Positions 44,995 through 56,229 of a stretch of 64,000 nt of DNA are shown piece by piece. The DNA comes from Takakia lepidozioides. Its lineage: Eukaryota; Streptophyta; Takakiopsida; Takakiales; Takakiaceae. The stretch is from positions 23,684,001-23,748,000 of the forward strand of contig CM060732.1 in the NCBI GenBank assembly GCA_030704615.1. The letters run 5' to 3'. Both the position numbers and the translations under genes were made by a program. Numbering within the stretch: the stretch's first letter is position 1; each line of letters opens with the position of its first letter. A model generated the notes under the pieces. The model was not told where the DNA came from, made no database searches, and saw only the letters and a list, made by a program, of their open reading frames with translations.

Positions 44995-47034
44995 TTATAG
45001 TGAAACCGGAGCAGGGGTTGGCTCTTGAGATGCAGCTGGGGTTGGAGCTGCAGTTTTGTTTGGAGTAGGTGGAGCACCTGAAGTTGTTGCAGCCGAAGCT
45101 CCGATTTTGCTTTTTCCAGTTGCGGGTGCAGCTGTTTCTTTTGCTTTGCCAATTTGACCGGTGATTGGTTTTGTTTTAGCGAAAGGGTTCACACCTTGAC
45201 TCATGTAGTATTTGTGGGCGTATAGAGTGAGCTCACATGAATGTCTTTCAAAGGTAAACAAGGGATGTTTATTGATCTGCATAAAACAAAAATATTACGT
45301 TGTTAGTTTGCAAAGCGCATTAATGCAATGTAATATGTCATCAGTTATGTTCTACAACTTCCATTTATTGGTGGCCAGCGACAACCAACCATTAGCATAA
45401 GCCACCTCATTAGTGGTCGTGAGTTCAAACCATGTGTTTGCTGTCATAAAGATGTTCATCTTCCCACCAGAAGTCAGTAACACTTCGGGGTAAGTGATAC
45501 CATAAGTTACATTTGTTTCGACAACCTATTGACACTTTTTTTTTCAAATTTTGGTGTGCGCTATAAAGTATCTTCAACTTTTCCTACCCCAAAACATTCA
45601 AAAAATAGAGTAAAGTAATCAAAGTTGTTTAAGTGCTTCCCCCCTAGCCTCCCTCCCAACTACATTAGAAACAAAGGTCTTAAAGGTGTGAGGCTTTTTC
45701 CTTGGCTTTTTCTTTCTTCCTGTCCTTTACAGTAGGCTTAGGTTTCTTTCAAGTGAAAGATTGGAATGGCTCTCCAATTAGAGACATGCAATTCAAATAT
45801 AAATGAAAAGAAACGGTAGACTTATAAAAGGCAAGATACCAAGGGCTTGGAACTCCAACCATATTCTTGGGTGGTGGTCAAAGGCAGTTCGTATTTATCT
45901 GGGGGTGGCATTTCTGGGTTCTTTATAGGTGACAGTTTTTCCATCAGCTTGATTGCATCCTCAAACTCTTTCATTGTAACTGCCCAACACAATGTATTTG
46001 CATATCTAGTGTCAGTTGAAAGTTCCAGACTAAGTATATCACCTAACTCGGAAGAGTTTATATACCACATGAGGTCTGTGCTTAGAAAGCTCCGGCTTGT
46101 GTCCCTCCACTATAATGATATAGTAGAGTGAGACTAGACAAAAACTGTGTCATCTAGAAGCTTATACAGTACATATCATGAATGATGTGAACTCACAAAA
46201 TCGTGCTTTCTCATCAATCAACCCTGAATTGATTCTCTACTATCATGTCGGTAGCTATGTGTGAGTATTTACTATTAATTACTTAAGCAATTTTGAACTG
46301 AGTATACCTACCCTGGTATTCCCATCTCATCGAAGTGTTAGATACCTCAATGATATTGAATCATTAGAACCCCTGCAAGAAATCTGTTTTTTGATCATTA
46401 AGAAAATATCACCAAACAAAAGCGAGGTGTAATAAAATGAGTACCTCTGATGGAAGGCTTGAAATTCGTGGGCTTGTCTGTGATGGTGAACACTGGAGAA
46501 CAATAAAATAAAATAAAAGAGTAAGCTCTCTCTCCCTATCTTTCCCCATCAAATGATGGACCATTGAATGGATGCACTTAATAGGTCAAAAGTATTAAAT
46601 AAAACCCTTCAAATTAGCAGTTATTTTTTTAGGGTGACTGTAACTGTGTTTAAGAACATTGCTTTTCCTTACCAGATTATCCGTCGCAAACAAACAAGAA
46701 AAGGAATTATAAATCATGGAACCTTCTGGTTCATTTTCTTAAGCAGCTATATTGTAGTTCTCAAGACACAGAAAGAAATGTATTTATTATGTCTACGGGC
46801 CGGGGGGGGGGGGAGGAGAGTACTAGTGCGAGGATCAATTTGGAAATGCCCTTGAATTATGGGCAAAGCATCGCACTTGTCACAATGCTCCTTCCACACC
46901 TTGTTGGCTGATATTGGATCCATTGGTGTTGGCTTCCTGAAGACTCGTACCCTTTCTGGTGACCCTGGGGGCCCCGACGAGGTTGGCTTAGCCATTGGGG
47001 TGGGCTTAGCCGCTGCAGTTGCCTTAGGTTCCAT
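44995..47034 (-). CDS. CFAP144: CFAP144/FAM183-like ciliary microtubule inner protein, 4 exons
   Basis: Exons on the minus strand: 47034-46884, 46492-46445, 45979-45840, 45276-44995. All introns are GT-AG and phases agree, giving 206 residues. Landmarks: a Pro/Ala/Lys-rich start, ISANKVWKEH, FTITDKPTNFKPSIR, KYELPLTTTQEYGWSSKPL, and FERHSCELTLYAHKYYMSQG. The TDKP.., K(Y)..P.T..QE.GW..(K/T)PL and N..DITLYK-like pattern follow animal FAM183/CFAP144, a protein of the axonemal doublet microtubule lumen (FAP144 in Chlamydomonas). The last about 60 residues are an Ala/Pro/Thr-rich tail that I do not know from animals. In a plant this would serve the flagella of sperm, so the organism should be one with motile sperm. 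The first exon boundary (donor ATT/GTGACA) is the least certain. Confidence 0.75.
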
Positions 47035-49060
47035 AGCTGCTCATACAATATATACGTAAGTTACCGCTCACAAATCAAAGCAAGAATGTTCAACTTGTTT
47101 CGTTTTTGTAACCCTTGTGATTTCGAAAAATGGTCGTTATGTTGGGATGGCCATAGCTGCACACATGGAAGAATATTTGATTGAACCAAATCAATTCAAA
47201 AGAGTAGATAATTGCTAATTGTCGATGGTTAAAGCGTAACCATGGATTCAATGAACAAATCATTGTCTAATCACTCGGTCAGTCGTTGCAAGTTGGAGTT
47301 GTCCTGAAATTTCTCTTAAGCCATATCAACTCATATGTGTATAAACTGTAATATAACAAAGTTGATACAAAGACGAAAATCTTCTTGTTTTGGAAGAATC
47401 AGAACCTAGTTTTTGACCACCGATTGGCCTTAGTAATTAGGTGTAATATTTAGTCATAACATCTGCTTCTTTTGATCTCATATTCTACAAAATTATAGTT
47501 GAGTTGGAGAGCAACAAATTTCTATTGGCAATCCAGAAGCTTCAACACCGTTCTCTTGTTGTTCGAGGAACTTTTATATGCATTAAACCCATGCAATATG
47601 TTGTTGACCAAGCAGACTAATGAGTCCTCAGTAGAGTAAAGATCAGAATTAGGAAAACCATGACACACACGTTAACAGGTTGAATAGTTTTCAATGTGTA
47701 TCTCACTCCAGTGATCAGTATAAACTCATTTTGGCCGAGCCAAATTTCCTACATATTTTGATATAGTAATGAAGATTTCATAAAAGGCAAAATAGGCTTG
47801 AATGATGTAGGTAGTACACAATAGAGAGCTCCACGAGAAGTACAAAAACTATGGCCTCAGCTATATCAACTATTACAAAATATGAACAAAATGAAAAGAA
47901 AATGAGAGAGTGAGAAAGAGTTCAAGAACACAAATAGAATTAGAGGAGAATAAAAACACAGACAAAAATCAAGAAGATGATTAAAAAGCCAGATGGACCT
48001 TTTACGGAGAGAAAAGAGTAAGAACACGTGAGGACCTCAATGGTTCAGATCTGGTATCCACGGAAGTCAAAAAGAGGAGCAAAGAAAAAACAAAATGTCA
48101 GTACAACTGTTTCAAGCAGATATTAAACTGCCCAGTGTCAGTCCTTGAAAAATCCATTTGTCCATATCTGAATTCTGGATGCAATACACAAAATTATATG
48201 TTGCATGATAGGTGGTTACGGATCCCAATATTCCAAAACTCTAAAACCGCAAGATCACTAAAGAAAGTTTTTGTAAGATATTCAGAATCAATAGATAAAA
48301 AATAAAAATAAAACATCCGCATAACATTGGTTTAAATTTATTTATAATACATTGTCATTGTCACACCACTTAGTGTGGAATGCTTAGAAGTATGACATAT
48401 ATTTTAAAATCTCAACCCTAGTGACTTAATGAACAACTAACGATGCAAATCAGATCTTCATTCATTTATTATTGGCTCCTCCCTTAAGGAGAGACCACGC
48501 ATTGGTGCCAAAACCAAGAACGATCATAATATACCTCCCTCAGATAAGCCTATATAGACATACCTTTCTCATATAAAACGTATTGAGACGTGGAACCTCC
48601 ATGGGATAGCGCCTTGTATGGGTCCCCACCTCTGGAGTTATTATATCTTTCCCCAAAGATGAAAGAGACGAAAACGGAAAGGTATTTGTTGTGTGGACAG
48701 AGGGGGAAAAAAGACAAAAAAAAATGCCCCTGATAGTTGAATGAGATATATGAGAAATATATCAAATAAAATATATGTTTAAAAAGAGACATACTACTCA
48801 AATAATACACAATATAATATATTTAGTATATGGTGGATTTGAGAGGTGAGGAGAATGCAGGTGCACTCAAACTATTGAATGCTAATGATTGTGAAACTTT
48901 CGTACATATTTTATGTGAAACATAATGCACAAGAAGTTGTGTTTAGATCGTTGGTAAATCAGAGGCTTGTTGACGAATAAGTGTTGTGTTCAAAATTGCT
49001 ACATACATTTTTCTGCAATGAAAGCACGGACACCACATCTGGTGCATGGTAAATTTGAGT
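47035..49060. other. AT-rich flank of the CFAP144-like gene; nothing recognised
   Basis: This would contain the 5' flank of the minus-strand gene. I see no conserved element I can name. Frames are short. Confidence 0.3.
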
Positions 49061-49071
49061 GGTTAGGCTAA

Positions 49072-49539
49072 GAGCACCCCCAACGCAGGTACGCCATGCC
49101 ATTTCCAACGCCATTTTGGCATGGCGTTTCCTGGATTGTGCCCCATCGTACCCCGCCAACACTATATTTGGCGCGGAGGGACCTATGCCAAGGGCAGGGG
49201 GTATGCCATATTTTCAATCTTTGGCGTACCTCACCAAGCCTCCGCCAAGCGCGCACGTGCACGCCCAAGCACAGGGAGCAAATCTGGTGCGTGCACGTCG
49301 CGCAGGAGTTATGAGGAATAGGCGCTCTTGCTTTTGGGGATATGAAGAGTAGATGCGGCGCAGACTAGAGCCACCACGTGGCTTCGGCAGGCTGGCAAGC
49401 CCACCTTGGTGCTAGATTTGACGTGACCCCGGTGGACGTCCCTCCGCCAAACTTCACGCCATGAGCCAAACCCCACGCCAAAGCTCTATGCCATGAGCAG
49501 CTTGGCGGGGCCCGATGGCGTTCACAGTTGGAGATGCTC
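49072..49539. mobile_element. PIF/Harbinger-type MITE with TAA duplication
   Basis: The left end GAGCACCCCCAACGC and the right end, read as reverse complement, GAGCATCTCCAACTG are imperfect terminal inverted repeats of a kind common in plant MITEs. TAA flanks both sides (49069-49071 and 49540-49542). The 468-bp interior is GC-rich, with repeated GGCGT/ACGCC motifs and no transposase. ORFs on both strands within it are by-products. Confidence 0.75.
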
Positions 49540-49542
49540 TAA

Positions 49543-50420
49543 GGCAGGTACACTCAAGCTATCCAAAGCAAATGATTGTAAAAGTTGTATATATAAAAAT
49601 AATCAGTATTATACATGAAATTATCATTAGGTAGACGGTAAAATAAAAGAGACACGCAGTAGAAATAGAAATGTTGTGTTCGAATTCCACTGAAGCATTT
49701 TTTTCTCCTAAATGCATAGATTCGATGGAAAATGTGGCAAATAATAAAATGATGGCGGCAGAGAGGGACGGAACTCTAAAACGGTGATAGAAATGCCCAA
49801 ATTGTAGATGTATTCTATATTTTTACATCCAAAAATGGATGAAAAGACACGTGTCGCAAAGCTTAGGACTTTATTTTAATATTTTTTTTAAGAAAAAGAA
49901 AAAGAAAAAGAAAAAACCATATCTTTTACGAGATGTTGTCACGATGCTAAGATTGCTCTTGTGGTTAGTTCATATAGCCTTATCTCATTGTGGCACAATG
50001 CATCCGAAGTTCAAATCTCTTCATCATTATCTTTTAGTTATATCAAGTTAGGGGTTACAATTTTCTGCCCTAACCTAGCTAACTAACCCTAACACCCCAA
50101 CATTGTCGCATCGCTTCTTTGCTTGTCTTTCTCTTATTTGTTTTGAATTTTTGCGGGCGTTGCAGGGTGTTTGGACGGTGCACTAAAAACAACCCATTCC
50201 TACACCACATCGCAACATTTGCATTCCCACACATCATATGGTTCTCCCATGAAGTAATCTGTAAGTATAAATTTCCCTCATTCCAGCATTCTTTCTATCT
50301 TACTTTCGCTAGTTTGCTCATTTTGTTTACACCTTTGTAAGTCGGCTTGCTTTTGTTTTTACTCTTGCTTTTGCTTCTTCTTTCATGACTACCATCAAGC
50401 GCAAGAGAGAGTGTTAGTTC
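49543..50420. other. No gene recognised
   Basis: Contains an A-rich run (49885-49918) of AAAAAG type. Stops in all frames. Confidence 0.3.
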
Positions 50421-51202
50421 TTGTTGGTAGATGATCTAGATCTATCCGTTAGAGATGCTATTTTTGAAGGTCAAGTTTTGAGCCGCTGTGGGAATTTCTC
50501 CAAACCTTCTGCCTTGGACTCTCCATCAACTTGGCAGTATCTGCATTGTAATATCACAGATAAGGAGGGCTTAACTACTGTCAGCATTACTATTTCATAT
50601 CTCTTATTCAGACCCCCACTGACAAATTTATTAGGGGCGGGTAGGTCCGTTTAAAGAATTTTTGTGTTTGTCCCAAGCTCAAGTTTGAGAAGTGAGACCT
50701 TGATTTTTGTATGAAGATAACTGCTGCTATGTGCAAACCATTGCACCTTTTCCAATCCATCATGTCTTGAATTTTTTGGCCAATGACACAATTTCCAGTT
50801 TTTCCAAGCGTTTTCATGATAAAATTGCAACAGCGACCATTGTTGTTTTTATTATCAGGGTCCATGGTCAGGTGAAACAATGCTTCGACTCGACTATGGC
50901 AGATGGTCTATCACAGAACGACATCCAAATTGTAAGATCATAATTCACTTTCAGTTCCATTCATGTTTTGTTATGTATTTTTACATTATTGAATGATTGT
51001 TTTTTTTATTGCATATGTACTATGTGAATTTTTATGTTACGTTTCATGCTGAGTATGAACGGCTAGTCCAAGAATTTCGTATAAGGGCTGCCACATATGT
51101 GCTATTCAAAAACATTGGTGCAACCTCCACTGGAGATGCCCGCCTCCTGACTCTTCTTTGCACTATTTTCTCTACTATGACGGATGTGGATGTTTCAGTT
51201 TA
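50421..51202 (+). CDS. Unrecognised exon-like reading frames
   Basis: Three open stretches follow one another: 50421-50654 (VRDAIFEGQVLSRCGNFSKP), 50707-50940 (FPIHHVLNFLANDTISSFSK, ending DIQIV before GTAAGA) and about 51053-51202 (YERLVQEFRIRAATYVLFKN, GDARLLTLLCTIFSTM, then a stop). Donor- and acceptor-like sites lie between the second and third. The peptides look like genuine protein, but I do not recognise them. They could be a host gene or an accessory gene of the Helitron-type elements downstream. Confidence 0.35.
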
Positions 51203-52020
51203 GGGTTTACTGTCACATTTTAGGTTTTAGCTTCTTCATGTTATCTTCTATGCTCAAAAACTATCTCTGTATTTTACAATTTTATGGATTTTCAGTATAT
51301 ATCTCTTCAAACATATAAAGACATCTAGATAAGTTTCTCAGTAATTATTTCAGTATTTTTGTCAGTATTTCAGTCAAAAAAATACTTTTCAGCTCATAAT
51401 AAACGTCATGTTTTCAAATGTCATATTATAATTTTATTTTCAAATTACTTCTTTATATTTATATTATCTCAATTACAAAAAAACAAAAAATTGTTCCATA
51501 TTTCTCATATTTATTTTATATTATTCTACTGCATGCCCAACCCATATATCTAATGTTTTCATTTTCACCAATTTTATTTCATAGTTTGAACATTTTAAAA
51601 TCTGACAATTGAATAAGACCAATGTATTAACTGGAAGTTTAATTTTTTACTTCATATCATATGATTTAATTACAGTAAAATAATTATATTCAAAATATTT
51701 TAATATAATTTTTTCACTAATATAATTTGTATTATATTTTTTATTCACCGATTATTGTTACGATTAACAACAAAATTTCTAATATTTACATAATTCTTAT
51801 TTTTATATTTATTAATATTTACATATTTAACTACAACATACTAAATTGCATCCAAAAAAATTCATCCATCCAAAAAAATTTACATTCATTTTCAATATGG
51901 ACATAGATTCAAATTTTGCATAGTTGGCAGCACTTTATGCAAAATTATCAATATATTGCTGGTGATTGTTTGTTTGATTTTATTGCATATTTATTGTATT
52001 ATGCGTAAACATCTACATCC
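51203..52020. other. Very AT-rich spacer
   Basis: A+T is far higher than elsewhere in the window. No gene. Tracts such as TATTTATTAATATTTACATA recur. Confidence 0.5.
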
Positions 52021-52029
52021 TTAAGTTGT

Positions 52030-52400
52030 GACAACGTAACTAATTTCTTGCAAGCTTTGCAAACTCAAAATAATGATAGAACTGAAACAATTCAATCCAT
52101 TATTCTCAAGAAATTTTATATGAATTGCATGGCGTTCATTCGTTGCATAAGTTTACTCAAAAAATGGCTATCAGTGCTGCAAATAGAGGAACTTTGGAAG
52201 GTGATAATCTTTCCATCGTATGTTTGGCAAATGTTTTACAAACACCAATACATATGTGGTCTCGTATGAACAAACATATTATGTTTTCTGCAGACGATCA
52301 ATTTTCTACACATAATCCTCTACAAATTATGTATGATGATACATGTTCAACACGAAGTGGTCACTACGAACCCATTGTCTCCAACAATTTCAATTTGGCT
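52030..52400 (+). pseudogene. OTU-like cysteine protease fragment
   Basis: Reading with frame changes, the plus strand gives NFLQALQTQNNDRTETIQSI, then GDNLSIVCLANVLQTPIHMW followed by S, then NPLQIMYDDTC and GHYEPIV. The order (F..L.......E..I...I, W/GD...I..LA..L..PI..WS, then HYEP) is that of OTU-domain deubiquitinases, with the last His as catalytic His. The DGNCLF box with the catalytic Cys is not intact: the corresponding stretch reads CDNVTNFLQA. OTU domains are carried by several transposon groups, among them Helitrons. It lies 3 kb upstream of the Helitron on the same strand. Alternatively it is an independent relic. Confidence 0.5.
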
Positions 52401-52539
52401 TATGTTGCTACAACACATATGTCATACAAACAATCCACATTTATTATCATGAGCATCAACATACATCACAAAAGACAGATACCACTATTTCTCACCAATT
52501 TCAAAATATCGAAAGCTCGATCTTGTCATGTCCATTAGT

Positions 52540-52735
52540 TGAATCCAAACCAAATAAAAATCGACAAAAAATAGTACATTTGCAACAAAAATTAAAACCA
52601 ACACGGTGTCATTGGTTGCCAATGCGTGATCAAATAATGACCGAATTAATAATTGAAATGTCAACTTCTACACTCAAAGATATATCTCAAGTATTTGCAA
52701 AAAAAATCGTGGATTTGAATTTGACCTTCACTCAG
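52540..52735 (+). other. Open stretch after the OTU-like fragment
   Basis: Reads PTRCHWLPMRDQIMTELIIE and STLKDISQVFAKKIVDLN, likely helical protein and probably C-terminal to the OTU-like part. It breaks off at 52735 where the LINE family B 3' end begins. Confidence 0.35.
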
Positions 52736-53700
52736 AGAGAGAAGACTCCGGCCAAAGCTGGTGTATCTAAGAGCCACTTCGCCTTACGTGGATGGCTTTA
52801 AAGCATTTGTGGATAGGGGGGATAGGGATTTTAAGATTGTCATGTAACGCGTTTATACTGGCGATATGAATCCCACCTCTAGTACCTGTTGTGATAACTG
52901 ATAAGGGGCCGGTGTGCCACCCACACTGGCGGATGGCGAGGATGAGGGGGGCATATTTTTGTCGTTTCTCTAGAATGGAGGGGGCTGGGTATCGGTCATT
53001 ACAGTATGTGAATTCAACAAAGTGAATGGTTAATTTGGGGAAGGGGAAGTAGGTAGGGGGGTGTTGATGGGTAAGCATTGGACAAGTAGGATATTCGGGC
53101 AGAGCCGAGAGGGACAGGTACAGGGTGAGTGATGACAACTACACGGAAGTATCCAGTGAATGATAGTGTGGTCAGGGGGTCAGCCTTGGTAGGTACCAGC
53201 ATTGATAAATAAGAACCATCTGGTTTCTGATCTGGACATGAGAAGTTTATGGATGTGCCAAACTGCGTGATTATGGCGAGTGACGCGGAGATCATGTATA
53301 ACAGGGTGAGTACATTGACTAAGGAGGTGGGGCCAGGTGTCACGCACTATATGTGTATGTGAGCATAATGGGCAGTTGGGGGATGGGAATAGGCGTGGCC
53401 AAAAGATGTGCTTGCGTTGGTGTCCTATGTATTGGGCGTAACGAAATCTGAGTGTTTGTCGGATTTGCGCGTCGGTGATAGTCTTGGTGTGTCAGAAGTA
53501 GTTTGACAATTTGTGATGAAGAACTGTAGATTGTGTCCATTTTTGGATATGGGCTTTGGTATGGCTGGTAGAGGTTGAGGCTTGTTTGTGTGCTTCGCGT
53601 GTAAGAGTGGATTTTAAGTTACGTATAGGTTTGGTAGTAGGGGGTCTTGGTACTGGGTGAATTAGCCAGAATGGATAGGGTCGACCGTGGGATCCAGTGG
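52735..53700 (-). pseudogene. LINE family B, copy 2
   Basis: On the minus strand: FHHKLSNYF region, CPLCSHTHIVRDTWPHLLSQ (in the frame across 53350), HNHAVWHIHKLLMS, FINAGTYQG, and TIHFVEFTYCNDRYPAPSIL. It matches the copy at 5205-6233 in order and spacing. The 3' edge again carries GAGAGAGAAGACTCCGGC (52737). Frameshifts separate all parts. The tandem 3' units seen at 4791-5210 are absent here apart from this short piece. Confidence 0.55.
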
Positions 53701-53739
53701 GGATTGGGCGGCCCCTACCTAGGCGAGGAGGTATGCGTT

Positions 53740-54520
53740 TTTGTTACCAGTGATACCAGTGTGGGAGCAAACTTTGAGAAAGTGTAAGAGGTCCATGGCG
53801 ACATTGTCAGAGCTGCAATTGTACCACATGTCATTCTAAACAATACCCTCGTGGACATGTATGAAATGAACGAGATGTGGTGTCGTGGAACTCGATGCTT
53901 GCAGGGTATGCACAGCAGGGGCACTGGATGGAGGCTTTGGCACCAGATGTTGTGCTTGGCACACTATGTAAACCCAATAAGACCAGGGAGTAGTTGAGCA
54001 GCTCAGTCTCAACCCTTTCCTAGTGCCAACAAACTCTGACGTGGATTCACGCCAAGAAAGGTCTGGAAGCTGGAAAGCAGGTGCACACTCACAAGCATCG
54101 CAGGGTATGCACAGCAGGGACGTGGGATGGTGGATTTGGAGACCTATGATCAAGTTATGGGGGAAGGGGTGAAGCCCAACCACATCATGTTTTTGTGTTA
54201 TTGCAATGTTTGTGCAAGCCTGACAGCCCTGGAAAAGGTCAAAAGAGGTCTATGGTGACATTGTCAAAGCTGGAATTGTACCACATCTCATTCTGAACTC
54301 TGCCCTGGTGACATGTATGTCCAATGTGGGTGCATTGAGGATGCAAAGCAAGGAACTTATGTGTACTCTGTTTATGTACTGGGTGTGGCAGGGAGGCTTT
54401 GGAGATTGTGAATGGGTGATGCGTGGTAGATGAACCTCATGTGTATTCTGATGCCTGTGCTAGTCTTTGAGCACTGAAAAAGTGGAAATGGATCTGTATG
54501 TATTTGTAAGCCTATACGTT
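53740..54520 (+). pseudogene. Cluster of rearranged PPR relics
   Basis: Three degraded PPR segments follow one another. 53780 onward reads VHGDIVRAAIVPHVILNNTL then VDMY. 54105 onward reads YAQQGRGMVDLETYDQVMGE followed by GVKPNHIMF and then NVCASLTALEKVK. 54245 onward reads DIVKAGIVPHLILNSAL. 54430 onward reads VVDEPHVYSDACASL. The phrase GGGTATGCACAGCAGG appears twice (53907, 54105) and the DIVKAGIVPH block twice, so a piece was duplicated locally. Frameshifts and stops break all. The pattern (KACASL.ALE.G..VH.DIVK.G...D..V.N.LVDMY) is typical of PLS-class PPR genes. Confidence 0.7.
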
Positions 54521-54850
54521 CTGATGTGAGGTTCTCTGGTTTTATGACAGGAACAAAACAATTGTGAGCAGGAAGTGAAGGGGTAATCAAATGATGCTTC
54601 CAGGTACATTTTCTATTATGCATTTACGGCAAGAGAAAATATCTTTGTTGTACAGTCAGATTTCATTGATTCTGGTCCTTTAGGTCAACACCTAATCCTT
54701 GCATAGTAGGTCCCTAGATTACTGGCCAAGAAGTGGCAGTAAGTTTCTCTGTGCTGGGGACTAGTGAATTTAGATGTGATCCAAGCTTAGAATTACCACC
54801 TGTGTTGTGACGTCTATCTCTTTCACTAATGGGCTATTTGGAAGCAGTAG

Positions 54851-55175
54851 CTAGGACTCAAAAGCATAGCATTTGCCTCCTACCATAGCCATGGTTGTCC
54901 ACTGCCTCTTGAAAGCTCTTCTGGCTGCATCATGCTCTACTTCTACCGACATGTCTGCTAGATAGACGGTTGGACCACCAAAAGAAAGCTGGTCGGGAGA
55001 TACTGGTGGGTCCACAGCCAGCCCAAATTTCTGACAGTGCACCACACTCATATCTTCGTATGAGAGGATCTCGAAACTATCCTGAAAGCTCATTCCTGAG
55101 CTCGTATAGATTTCTGCAAGCTTTTCATACACATGAGCAGTGGCAGTAGTACTCATGCCACTCTGAAGGTGTTAA
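54851..55175 (-). CDS. Unrecognised 101-residue ORF, probable last exon
   Basis: From an ATG at 55156 the minus strand reads MSTTATAHVYEKLAEIYTSS, then DPPVSPDQLSFGGPTVYLAD and KRQWTTMAMVGGKCYAFES before the stop. An acceptor-like CACCTTCAG lies just upstream at about 55166, so this may be a terminal exon and not a complete gene. Upstream is an AT-rich TATCAN repeat and then the Helitron, so any earlier exons are displaced or lost. I do not know the family. The peptide looks well-formed (no low complexity) and is uninterrupted, unlike the PPR debris beside it. Confidence 0.4.
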
Positions 55176-55300
55176 GATTGATTATATCAATATCAATATC
55201 ATATCAATTTTATCATCAATTTTATCATTATCATTATCATTATCAATATTATTATCAACATCAGTATCGCTATCATTATCAAGACAAATGATTTTGATCA
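55176..55300. repeat. TATCAN-type AT-rich simple repeat
   Basis: Variants of ATATCA and TTATCA repeat for more than 100 bp at the left edge of the Helitron region. A T/A-rich target is usual for Helitron insertion, but the exact 5' end could not be fixed. Confidence 0.6.
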
Positions 55301-55631
55301 AAAACGTTTATTTTTATCAAGCCGGATTTTTAACAAGGATAATTATTTTTATCAAGACACGAGTTTTATCAAAAACAACTATTTTCATTAAAATTTCATA
55401 TAAACCTGAACAGTCATTATTTATTTTATCAAAACGCTAATGTCATGTCCACCGTGAATATAATTATTTATTTATAAATCATATTTTCAGATGTGTATAG
55501 TTCTAAATTAAAATAGAAAAAGAAATTACTAATGCTAAGAGACGGGCAAAGTATGCTTTAAATAAAGAGAAATTATATGATGGGTGACGGAAAAGATGTA
55601 AATCTCAACCGACTCCCGATTTAGACATAAA

Positions 55632-56110
55632 AAATGCTAAACGAAGGGAAAAATACAAATTGGAACATCCACCACAAACCACACAAACAGATCCAGACGA
55701 AACAAATGCTAAACGCAGGGAAAAATTCAGAATCGAAAATCCACCACAAACTATGAAAATAAATCCACACGAAACAAATGCTAAACACAGGGAAAAATTC
55801 AGAATCAAAAATCCACCACAAACCACCGAAAATAGATCAAGACAAGACAAATGCTAAACGTAGGGAAAAATTCAGAATCAAAAATCCACCACAAACCACC
55901 GAAATAGATCAAGACGAGACAAATGCTAAACGCAGGGAAAATTTCAGAATTGAAAATCAACCACAAACCACGAAAATAGATCCAAACAAAACAAATGTTA
56001 AACGACGGGGAAAATACAAATTCGAACATCCACCACAAATCACAGAAATAAATCCAGACGAAACAAATGCGAAACGAAGGGCAAAATATGCATTCCAAAA
56101 AAACCAAGAT
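55632..56110 (+). repeat. 24-residue KRR repeat region (STPR-like) of the Helitron protein
   Basis: Seven units start at 55632, 55704, 55776, 55849, 55921, 55993 and 56065. The pattern is TNAKRREKFRIENPPQTTE, then IDQDE or similar. Spacing is exactly 72 bp except between the third and fourth (73 bp), where a single extra A causes a frameshift at about 55846. The KRR..(F/Y) core resembles STPR repeats (23 residues) found at the N terminus of some eukaryotic DNA-binding and transposon proteins; the period here is 24. Confidence 0.8.
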
Positions 56111-56229
56111 CCATTGATCAAAAATAAAATATGTGCTGCACAAATTCAGAAATATATTACAAACGAAAATGAAGAAAAAGAAAAACTCAAAAGAAAAAGA
56201 GAGCAAATGTATTGCACTCTTGCAAAAAA

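Noticed and set aside
46310-46370. Additional CFAP144 exon between TDKPTNFKPSIR and TMKEFED
   Set aside because: All phases give a stop in this stretch, while direct splicing from 46445 to 45979 keeps the frame.
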